Part shown: positions 53,573 through 60,641 of the stretch, piece by piece
Position numbering within the stretch: the stretch's first letter is position 1
How the letters are laid out: every line of letters starts with the position of its first letter
Origin: Christiangramia bathymodioli
GTDB lineage: Bacteria > Bacteroidota > Bacteroidia > Flavobacteriales > Flavobacteriaceae
DNA length: 64,000 nucleotides
Assembly: GCA_009735695.1 (NCBI GenBank)
Contig: SRSL01000001.1
Coordinates: 310,048-374,047 of the forward strand
Direction of reading: 5' to 3'
Program-made: the position numbers and the translations under genes
Notes under the pieces: model-generated
Told to the model about the DNA's origin: nothing
The model's input: the letters and a program-made list of their open reading frames with translations, nothing else
The model's database searches: none

Positions 53573-54337
53573 TCAGGTTTTTAAATGCTGTAACAATTTG
53601 TTAATTTCCTCCCGATGGCGAATAATAAGCCTGTCTTCGCTCCATGTACCTCTTATTACTGCTTTTAAGGCATCTTTAACTTCTGATTCATTCTTCAATG
53701 CCCGTAATGTTTGTTCCGCAAAAGGAACAATAGAATCTGGATATTTGGAAGGATCTGCATTGGTATCCTGAATGATATAAATCCAGCGTTGTGCCCCTAA
53801 TGGCATCGCCGAAACTGCATAAGGCAAATACCGGTCAAAAACCCTGACCTTTTGCAGTTCCTGGTTCGATTGCATTACATCATCTAATCTATAATATGCC
53901 GTTACCTTTTCACGAGTCGATTTGGGGATAAACTGAATATTTCCGGTGGCGATAAGGTCTTCATAAGTAGCCCTTGCTCTTTGAGGAATACCATACCGGC
54001 CGGCATTATCTACTTGAAATAAGAAAACCCCAGGATTCTTATAATCGTTGGAATCTAAAGAATTCAAAATGGAAGTCGCAGCCCTCCTCCGATCATTAAC
54101 TAAGGTTTCAACCCGCTCTAAAGATTCCAGGTCTTGATTCAGATCAAACTGAATATTCTTCAGATATTGATTTGCTAGCTTTTCTTCTTTATCAGATTGG
54201 TTCCAGTTATTAAGTTGTACCGCGATCAAAATTCCAATCACTACCAGGATAATCTCACCAATGGCATAAATAAGATATCTCGTGAAGCGGTTTTCACGAA
54301 GCAGGCGCCGGCGGATATTTCTGAAAAATTTGATCAT
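53573..54337 (-). CDS. DUF6090 family membrane-anchored protein, array copy 4
   Basis: 254 residues: MIKFFRNIRRRLLRENRFTR, membrane helix about 22-42, NNWNQSDKEEK, then a variable helical domain (ESLERVETLVNDRRRAATS; ARATYEDLIATGNIQFIP). The LIATGN/DLIRATGG-like motif recurs between copies, marking a shared fold under the divergence. It is separated from copy 3 by 42 bases, the only real gap in the array. Confidence 0.85.
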   Translation of the reverse strand: MIKFFRNIRRRLLRENRFTRYLIYAIGEIILVVIGILIAVQLNNWNQSDKEEKLANQYLKNIQFDLNQDLESLERVETLVNDRRRAATSILNSLDSNDYKNPGVFLFQVDNAGRYGIPQRARATYEDLIATGNIQFIPKSTREKVTAYYRLDDVMQSNQELQKVRVFDRYLPYAVSAMPLGAQRWIYIIQDTNADPSKYPDSIVPFAEQTLRALKNESEVKDALKAVIRGTWSEDRLIIRHREEINKLLQHLKT

Positions 54338-54379
54338 CTTTTTGAAACTAAGAAATTATGTATTCTTGTAATTCCCTTT

Positions 54380-55120
54380 CTAATCATAGCTTCCACATTT
54401 ATCAATGATATCTTCTAATAAAATTTCACCCTGTTGATAAAAGCCAAGCATAAAACTGTGATGGACCACCCGGTTACTCAAAATATTTTCGAAAGACCTT
54501 TCCCGCAATAAATCTTCATTGCTACCTTTAAATTCAGACATTTCTATATTGAATCTTTCCCCTGCGCTTAAATTCCTATTAATCGAATTTGCCTCCAGGT
54601 AATCAAAATATTTATGTCCTCTTTCCACGTAAAAATCTCCCCAATCCAATAAATTGGAATAATAGCTTTCCCATTCAATCAATTTAATTTTTAATTCCTC
54701 GTTAGAGAGCGTTGATAATTTTCCTGAATTTTTGATACTACCCAAAGTGTATAAACTGGGGTCCCACACGGCCATTCGCGCAGTCATATTTACCAGGCTA
54801 TCGACATCGCTCAACGCCCCATTTCGATACTCGGGACCGGTAAACTTCAACAATTCATTACCAGCCTGTATGAATGCCTCAATTCCTGCCATATCAGACC
54901 TTAGGTCTACCAGGTTCTTCTCAAATTCTAATTTTAAACTTGCAACAGTAGCCCTTTCTTCATTTAATTTTTTCCTTTGGTCATTTCATTCATCTATCTG
55001 AAGTGCGATCAAAATCCCGATCACCACCAGGATTATTTCTCCAATCGCATAAATTAGATATCTCGTAAAACGATTTTCACGAAGCAGGCGCCGACGGATA
55101 TTTCTGAAAATCTTTATCAT
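54380..55120 (-). pseudogene. DUF6090 array copy 3, interrupted by an in-frame TGA
   Basis: The frame from the ATG at 55120 encodes the constant anchor (MIKIFRNIRRRLLRENRFTR, YAIGEIILVVIGILIALQI), then DE and a TGA at 54986-54988 where every other copy has TGG (tryptophan of the NWN motif). The frame continues unbroken for about 200 more codons (NDQRKKLNEERATVASLKLE ...) to the stop at 54380. A single G-to-A change explains it. A later ATG at 54892 could give a 170-residue protein without anchor. Otherwise no damage is seen, so the loss is recent, or the base is a sequencing error. Confidence 0.85.
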
Positions 55121-55839
55121 CCTCCAGCTTCTAAATTTACCCGCATTAAATCTTGAATATCCTCGATCTTCTCAAGGGCTTCACTAACATGGTTAACAGA
55201 GGCTCCTATATTATCCCTGTTCAGGATCAATAACCTGATAGCATTGGTTTCGTTGAAAAACCTGGAAAAATCTTCCACTATCAGGTAATGCCGAAATTTA
55301 AAATCAACTACCTGGTTTTCTAGAATGGGTAACCATTGAAGATTGAAAGCACCCTCAACATCGCCCAGGCCGTTAATGGTGAGATTTACCTGATCATCAT
55401 AATAAAGTCCAAGGTTTTTTCTAAGTTCTTTATCCCTCACCAGCTGAAGACCTTCAGATTTCAGTGCTTCATAAGAATTGGTAATAGGCTGGAAGCGCTC
55501 AAACTGAATCACATCCCCCAGCCAGAATGGAATGCTATCGGGTGTTTGGTGTCTTTGATTCTCGCTTATCAATAGTTCTGCAGATTTGAGAGCAAGCAAA
55601 TACCTTTCTCTGATTTCCTCCAAACGCAATTTATCCTGCTCCAGGTTCTGGCTGATCTGGAATAAAATCTCTCTTTCGAAGTCCCGATTCTTTTCGGCTT
55701 CATTCCAGTTATTGATCTGTAGCGCGATCAATATCCCAATCACCACGAGGTTGATCTCCCCAACCGCATAAAGAAAATACCGTGTGAATCGATTTTCACG
55801 AAGCAGGCGCCGGCGGATATTTCTGAAAATTTTAATCAT
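55117..55839 (-). CDS. DUF6090 family membrane-anchored protein, array copy 2
   Basis: 240 residues from the ATG at 55839 (MIKIFRNIRRRLLRENRFTR); five extra codons upstream (MNLGL) are possible but overlap copy 1. The membrane helix is YAVGEINLVVIGILIALQIN, with asparagine inside the helix where others have isoleucine. The stop and the start of copy 3 share ATGA (55117-55120), so translation is coupled. Confidence 0.85.
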   Translation of the reverse strand: MIKIFRNIRRRLLRENRFTRYFLYAVGEINLVVIGILIALQINNWNEAEKNRDFEREILFQISQNLEQDKLRLEEIRERYLLALKSAELLISENQRHQTPDSIPFWLGDVIQFERFQPITNSYEALKSEGLQLVRDKELRKNLGLYYDDQVNLTINGLGDVEGAFNLQWLPILENQVVDFKFRHYLIVEDFSRFFNETNAIRLLILNRDNIGASVNHVSEALEKIEDIQDLMRVNLEAGG

Positions 55840-56548
55840 TAGACCTAAGTTCATTATTTATCATGGTAATGATATTCTCTGCCCTTCTTAAAGTCGTTTG
55901 ATAGTTGTATAGCAGACCGGAATGTATGTTGTTTTTCATATCTATTGAATTAAGTATGAAAATCTTTTCCTCTTGAGTTAGTGTAGCTTTTTCAAGATGA
56001 TAAATCCCACCTTCCATCTTTAACAATTGAGGCCCTATTGTTTCGCGGGTATATACATCATTGGAGGTATTCCATTGAGAGGTGAAATTGTTCAGATAGT
56101 TGTAATAGACATATAATGAATCAACTAAATCTTGATTTTTAATAAGATCAAGTTTGCCCGTAGATATCAAATTCTCTATTACAGATTTTTGTGGTGAAAA
56201 ACGAAATACAGCGCTTAAATAACTGGCTAGGGAATCTTCACTAAATTCAATTATTTTTTCATCTTGAATTTCCTCTCTTAATTTTTCATATACTAATTGT
56301 GTCCTGTCTAATTGCCGTAACCTATATCTTAAGAAGGCGGTGTCTTCCTGGATATTTTTTTCTAACTTGTTCAGGTAAAACTGCTCCTGTTTTCGATTTT
56401 GATTATAATTATTCCAGTTATTGATCTGCAGCGCGATCAGAATCCCAATCACCACCAGAATGATCTCCCCAACCGCATAAAGAAAATACCGTGTGAATCG
56501 ATTTTCACCAAGTAATCTGTAGCGGATATTTCGAAAGAATTTGATCAT
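55832..56548 (-). CDS. DUF6090 family membrane-anchored protein, array copy 1
   Basis: 238 residues from the ATG at 56548 (MIKFFRNIRYRLLGENRFTR); a longer frame to 56587 runs into a repeat-like element and is unlikely. The constant anchor is followed by NNWNNYNQNRKQEQFYLNKL and a helical domain with a short VIENLISTGKLDLI motif. It overlaps the next copy by 8 bases. It is the promoter-proximal member of the array; a repeat-like palindrome lies just upstream. Confidence 0.85.
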   Translation of the reverse strand: MIKFFRNIRYRLLGENRFTRYFLYAVGEIILVVIGILIALQINNWNNYNQNRKQEQFYLNKLEKNIQEDTAFLRYRLRQLDRTQLVYEKLREEIQDEKIIEFSEDSLASYLSAVFRFSPQKSVIENLISTGKLDLIKNQDLVDSLYVYYNYLNNFTSQWNTSNDVYTRETIGPQLLKMEGGIYHLEKATLTQEEKIFILNSIDMKNNIHSGLLYNYQTTLRRAENIITMINNELRSND

Positions 56549-56560
56549 TTTTTCCTTTTT

Positions 56561-56586
56561 AGGTCTCGACTCCGCTCGACCTGACA
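56561..56586. repeat. Short repeat-like palindrome upstream of the DUF6090 array
   Basis: AGGTCTCGACTCCGCTCGAC followed by CTGACA. It contains an imperfect inverted repeat (AGGTC ... GACCT) and the word TCGACTCCGCTCGA, like the GACT-CGCTCAGG type of intergenic repeat also seen in the hairpin at 63354. Confidence 0.5.
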
Positions 56587-56615
56587 TAACTGGCTGTATG
56601 TATAATTGTCTAATA

Positions 56616-57116
56616 CTATTCAGAACTTGCCCTGGTAGCCTGCCAGTTCACCGCTTTCCATTTCCCATCTTTGTTAACAAAAGTGCCACTGTTAAGGAAT
56701 TGCTGCTGTTGCAAACCATCCCTGGGAATTCCCAGCAGCCTGAATGTGATTACCGCCATTTCTCCATATACCCTGATCTGCACATCTTCTGCAGTCCAAA
56801 CCATACTATTTTCAAAATCCTCATCGGCATTTTTCACTCCTTCCATCAACTGTTTTTTACCGAATCGTTCTCCGGAAGAACTGGTATAGATGAGATCTTC
56901 AGCCCAAAATCGATCATGCATTTTTGCATCATTCTTTCCTGCTCCTTCCAGGAAATCTTCCAGCAGCTCAAGCAGCTCCATTTCCGCCTTCTCCTCCTGA
57001 GAAAGGCCAAATTGAGGAAGAGCCACTAAAAGCAGCAGTAACCAAATACGCTTAATAACACTACCAGAATTTCTAGTTTGGAAAGGATTTAACTGCGTAA
57101 AATTAAATTGATTCAT
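56616..57116 (-). CDS. Secreted SnoaL/NTF2-like (DUF4440-type) protein
   Basis: 166 residues. After about 20 polar residues a signal peptide (IWLLLLLVALPQFGLSQ) precedes a cone-shaped NTF2-like domain: LLELLEDFLEGAGKNDAKMH, DLIYTSSSGERFGKKQLMEG, EMAVITFRLLG and a final KDGKWKAVNWQATR. A shorter start may be used. Such proteins are small-molecule-binding or enzymatic; no catalytic residue can be assigned. Confidence 0.82.
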   Translation of the reverse strand: MNQFNFTQLNPFQTRNSGSVIKRIWLLLLLVALPQFGLSQEEKAEMELLELLEDFLEGAGKNDAKMHDRFWAEDLIYTSSSGERFGKKQLMEGVKNADEDFENSMVWTAEDVQIRVYGEMAVITFRLLGIPRDGLQQQQFLNSGTFVNKDGKWKAVNWQATRASSE

Positions 57117-57193
57117 TGGTTAATTAGTTGATTGAAATAGCTTTGGTGACAACAAACCGAAAACTGAATCCCTTTAAATTGTCGCTTATTTTT

Positions 57194-57529
57194 TCAGTAG
57201 ATAATATTATCAAGGATTCTCTTCAGATTTTGTTCCATCAACATATATTTTTGATCGCTTAAAAAGATCCGGTTCATATCTACTTTTAGCTGGTCAAGTT
57301 CCCTGTGCGAATACTCATGCAATGCCACCGCATCACAGATCTTGTCGAGGCTTTCCGTCTCGTTGTCTTTGAGAAATTCATCATAGATCCTGTCAAAAGC
57401 CTCCCCGTTTACATTGGATTTAATCAGGTTAATTTCTTCAGGAGTAATGTGATTGTCGGCATTGGCACACACCAGTAAGATGTAGGTGTGTAATTCTGCC
57501 TTAGTCCATTGTTTGTTTTTGGTCTTCAT
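57194..57529 (-). CDS. TerB-like small protein, copy 2
   Basis: 111 residues, all helical. It starts with KAELHTYILLVCANADNHIT and PEEINLIKSNV, as in TerB tellurite-resistance-type domains (acidic residues around the first two helices). It closely resembles the next upstream gene in length and layout (LLVCANAD versus LLLCSDAD; AFDRIYDEFLKD versus SFDRIYNEYLHD). No other ter genes are nearby, so tellurite resistance should not be assumed. Confidence 0.75.
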   Translation of the reverse strand: MKTKNKQWTKAELHTYILLVCANADNHITPEEINLIKSNVNGEAFDRIYDEFLKDNETESLDKICDAVALHEYSHRELDQLKVDMNRIFLSDQKYMLMEQNLKRILDNIIY

Positions 57530-57570
57530 AATGATTGATTTTTTTTTGATTAATTCGCTTTATGAACTAA

Positions 57571-57906
57571 TTATCCAAGGATATCATTCAACAAATCTTC
57601 GAGCTGCTTTTCACTTTCGCTTATATGGCCATTTGAAAGGAATAATTCGTGAATCTCCTTCTTTAGCACCTCAACATCGCTTCTGGTGAGTTGCTGATGA
57701 TCCACGGCATACTTAATTTTGCGTATTCGTTCGTCTTCTGAATCGTGCAAATATTCATTATAGATACGATCAAAACTTCCACCCTCAACCCTGGTACTGA
57801 TAAACTGAAGTTCGGTAGGGGTTTGAACAAAATCGGCATCAGAACATAACAGTAGCACATAAATTTCAAGTTCTTCACGGCTCCAGGTCTGGTCTTTTTT
57901 CTTCAT
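57571..57906 (-). CDS. TerB-like small protein, copy 1
   Basis: 111 residues, paralogue of the gene 41 bases downstream: SREELEIYVLLLCSDADFVQ, TPTELQFISTRVEGGSFDRI and KKEIHELFLSNGH. The two form a tandem duplication in one operon. The cytoplasmic helical fold suggests a metal- or stress-sensing role; function unknown. Confidence 0.75.
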   Translation of the reverse strand: MKKKDQTWSREELEIYVLLLCSDADFVQTPTELQFISTRVEGGSFDRIYNEYLHDSEDERIRKIKYAVDHQQLTRSDVEVLKKEIHELFLSNGHISESEKQLEDLLNDILG

Positions 57907-58103
57907 TTGAAATATGGAATAAGAAAAATAGTTTAAGTTCTTCCGAATTCTAAATCTTCACCAAAGCAAAATCTTAGACTCTCAAAAATTGAAGGTTTCT
58001 TTAGGGAAAATGCCTTACTAATTTAATCAATTAATTTTAACCCCGTGACAACCAGATATTTATTGATCATTATTTTCCTTTGCCATTTTTATATTTTTGC
58101 CTC

Positions 58104-58655
58104 ATGAATAAAAGGAAACTAAAGAACAGCGAACTGGACCGTAAGAGCATCGAAGAATTTAAGGAAGCCAGCAAAACTCCTATTATCGTCATTCTGGATA
58201 ATATTCGTAGCCTTAATAATATCGGCTCGGTTTTTCGCACCGCAGACGCCTTTTTGATCAAAAAAATATACCTGTGCGGGATCACGGCAACACCTCCTCA
58301 TAAAGATATTCAGAAGACTGCCCTGGGCGCTACCCGAACGGTTGACTGGGAATATGTTGAAAATAGCCTGGAGCTGGTAAATAAATTAAAATCTGAAGAA
58401 ATAAAGGTCTATTCCATCGAGCAGGCTGAAGGTGCCGTAATGCTTGATGAATTTCAACCTCCCGAAGCGAAAACCATGGCCGTGGTGTTTGGAAACGAAG
58501 TAAAAGGGGTGCAGCAGGAAGTGGTTTCTGCCAGCGACGGAGTAATAGAAATACCTCAGCTTGGCAACAAACACTCTTTAAATATTTCGGTTAGCGCCGG
58601 GGTGATCTTATGGGACCTGTTCTCGAAACTGAAATCGGAAAAAATTAATCGATGA
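58104..58655 (+). CDS. SpoU/TrmH-family RNA 2'-O-methyltransferase
   Basis: 183 residues from the ATG at 58104 (MNKRKLKNSELDRKSIEEF); an upstream in-frame ATG (58080) precedes eight unconserved residues. SPOUT-fold motifs: 1, NIRSLNNIGSVFRTADAF; 2, VVFGNEVKGVQ; 3, IEIPQLGNKHSLNISVSAGVILW (in two pieces), the trefoil knot that binds SAM. It methylates ribose in tRNA or rRNA. A TATTTTTG box lies only 4 bases before this ATG, suggesting a very short leader or a different promoter. It overlaps the convergent gene by 11 bases. Confidence 0.9.
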   Translation: MNKRKLKNSELDRKSIEEFKEASKTPIIVILDNIRSLNNIGSVFRTADAFLIKKIYLCGITATPPHKDIQKTALGATRTVDWEYVENSLELVNKLKSEEIKVYSIEQAEGAVMLDEFQPPEAKTMAVVFGNEVKGVQQEVVSASDGVIEIPQLGNKHSLNISVSAGVILWDLFSKLKSEKINR

Positions 58656-59781
58656 TCTTTTCGATCTCTTCCAGCAGCTTCAGGTAATCACTGCGCCTGT
58701 CTACAAAATCGAGCCCGGAAATATCGATCACCTTCACCTTCATATTGCTTTGTGATTTGATAAAGTTCAGGTAACTCCTGTTGATCTCTACCAGGTATCC
58801 CGGCTGAATGTTCTGTTCGTAATCCCTGCCTCTTTTCTTAATATTTTCCAGCAGCCGCTCGGTGTTCTGGTATAGATAGATATATATTTCTGGCTTTACC
58901 AGTTCCTTATACATCAAATGAAATAACTTGTGGTACAGGGCATATTCATCTTCATGAAGCGTGATCCTGGCAAAGATGAGCGATTTAAAAACATCGTAGT
59001 CTGAAATCACAAATTCCTTGAAAAGATCGTACTGCGCGAGATCATCGGCCAGCTGCTGATAACGATCTGCCAGAAATGACATTTCTAATGGAAAAGCATA
59101 GCGCTCCTTATTCTCATAGAACTTCGGAAGAAAGGGATTGTCCTTAAACCGCTCGAGGATGAGTTTTGCATTGAAATCTTCGGAAACCATGGTAGAAAAA
59201 CTCGTTTTCCCAGCCCCGATATTACCCTCTACCGCTATATAATTAAAGGATGGAAATTTATAAGATTTCTGAGGTTTCTGTAACTCTCCCTGGAACAGGC
59301 TGATTTCAGAAGAATCACTGGTTGATTTCAGCAGATCTGAAAAGCTTTTTTTCAAAACAGGGTGCTTCCCGTTTGGCACGAGATCGTTCAGAGGTTTTAA
59401 TACAAACAATCGCTCTGGAATTCCCGGATGTGGAATTGTAAGCTTTGGGCTGTCTATCACCTCTTCTTCAAATAGTAGCAGGTCCAGGTCTATGGTCCTG
59501 TTTTGATAAGCCTCAGGGTTTCCACGCTCCCGGCCCAATTCGGTTTCTATCTCCAGCATTTCAAACAACAGCCTTTTGGCTTCAAGCCTCGTAGAAACAC
59601 TCACACAGGCATTCAAAAATGATTCTCCTTCAAAGCCCCATGCCGGAGTCTCATACACCCTGGAGATTTCCTGGATCCAGCCTATATTTTCGTGGATCTT
59701 CTCAAGGGCTTTCTGCAAATAATCCATACGGTCACCCAGGTTGCTTCCCAGTGCCAATATTACTGTTTTCGGGGATTTCAA
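58645..59781 (-). CDS. Fused HPPK (FolK) and deoxynucleoside kinase
   Basis: 378 residues in two enzymes. Residues 1-150 are 2-amino-4-hydroxy-6-hydroxymethyldihydropteridine pyrophosphokinase: LALGSNLGDRMDYLQKAL, SRVYETPAWGFEGESFLN, RTIDLDLLLFEEEVID and IPHPGIPERLFVL. Residues 175-378 are a deoxyadenosine/deoxyguanosine-kinase-type domain with P-loop EGNIGAGKTS (about 185-194), ERFKDNPFLPKFY and the kinase lid RLLENIKKRGRDYE. One half makes a folate precursor, the other salvages purine deoxynucleosides. The fusion is known in Bacteroidota. Confidence 0.92.
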   Translation of the reverse strand: MKSPKTVILALGSNLGDRMDYLQKALEKIHENIGWIQEISRVYETPAWGFEGESFLNACVSVSTRLEAKRLLFEMLEIETELGRERGNPEAYQNRTIDLDLLLFEEEVIDSPKLTIPHPGIPERLFVLKPLNDLVPNGKHPVLKKSFSDLLKSTSDSSEISLFQGELQKPQKSYKFPSFNYIAVEGNIGAGKTSFSTMVSEDFNAKLILERFKDNPFLPKFYENKERYAFPLEMSFLADRYQQLADDLAQYDLFKEFVISDYDVFKSLIFARITLHEDEYALYHKLFHLMYKELVKPEIYIYLYQNTERLLENIKKRGRDYEQNIQPGYLVEINRSYLNFIKSQSNMKVKVIDISGLDFVDRRSDYLKLLEEIEKIID

Positions 59782-59887
59782 AGCTATTTAAGAAAATTTT
59801 AAGAGGTAGCGCGAAATAATTTCACAGCAAATTAAGCAAAACAAATGCACATACTCTTAAATTTGTTTGAAGACTTAATAACAAAAT

Positions 59888-60592
59888 TTGAGCAGACACT
59901 CCCTGAAAAACCAAGTGAGGGCACAACAAATTTATATGATCCTCGCCGCATTGTTCATCGCCTCCCTGGTAGTATCTAACCTGATCTTTCAAAAGTTCTT
60001 CTACTGGGATTTTTTCGGGATTTATACATTTGAAATTTCTGTAGGCATCCTGCCTTATCCGGTAACCTTTTTGATCACCGATATCATCAGCGAAGTATAC
60101 GGAAAGAAAAAAGCGAATCTGGTGGTCACCACGGGGATTTTTGCCTCCTTTTTTTCTTTGCTCATCGTCTATACTGCAGATGCCGTTCCTGCAACCATCT
60201 GGTCACCCATTGGAAACAGCCTTTTCGAGCAGGTGTTCGGCGCCACGGCGATCGCCGTTTTCGCTTCGATGGTGGCTTATTTGCTGGCTCAATATATAGA
60301 TATCCAACTTTTTCATTTTTGGAAAAGACTTACAAAAGGAAGGCATTTATGGCTTCGAAATAATTTTTCCACATTCCTCTCTCAGTTTGTGGATACTTTT
60401 TCGGTGCTGTTTTTGCTCTGTAGTTTTGGGAAGATCGAATGGAACCTGTTTGGAGGACTCCTGTTAAGCGGATTTTTATTTAAAGTTCTCATCGCAGCCA
60501 TGGACACACCATTCCTGTATGCCGCCGTTTATGGCTTTCGGAAGTTGTTCGATCTGAAACCTGCTGAAGAATTAAAATTTGAACATATTTAG
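59888..60592 (+). CDS. Queuosine precursor transporter (VUT/YhhQ family)
   Basis: 234 residues with six membrane helices. The start is uncertain: the frame opens with TTG at 59888 just after a stop, and the only other candidates are CTG (59903) and GTG (59915). The TTG start gives MSRHSLKNQVRAQQIYMILA, similar in layout to relatives. Family motifs: FYWDFFGIYTFEISVGILPY, PVTFLITDIISEVYGKKKAN, LAQYIDIQLFHFWKRLT and the FSTFLSQFVDTFSVLFLL segment. It imports a queuine precursor (preQ1 or similar) used in tRNA modification. Confidence 0.9.
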   Translation: MSRHSLKNQVRAQQIYMILAALFIASLVVSNLIFQKFFYWDFFGIYTFEISVGILPYPVTFLITDIISEVYGKKKANLVVTTGIFASFFSLLIVYTADAVPATIWSPIGNSLFEQVFGATAIAVFASMVAYLLAQYIDIQLFHFWKRLTKGRHLWLRNNFSTFLSQFVDTFSVLFLLCSFGKIEWNLFGGLLLSGFLFKVLIAAMDTPFLYAAVYGFRKLFDLKPAEELKFEHI

Positions 60593-60641
60593 CATTTAAG
60601 ATGCTTTAAACCAATAAATCAAAACCAAAAGCTTGATCAAG

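Noticed and set aside
54986-54988. TGA as recoded codon (selenocysteine or read-through)
   Set aside because: All paralogues have tryptophan TGG there, no selenocysteine-insertion-like structure was seen, and a point mutation is enough.
57194-57906. Tellurite-resistance (ter) or TerB-based defence locus
   Set aside because: Only two stand-alone TerB-like proteins; no TerC, TerD, helicase or nuclease partner nearby.
49111-57906. Defence island (CPBP protease, DUF418, DUF6090 array, TerB-like)
   Set aside because: No nuclease, helicase, NTPase, CARF or toxin domain was found among these genes; all look like envelope or unknown proteins.
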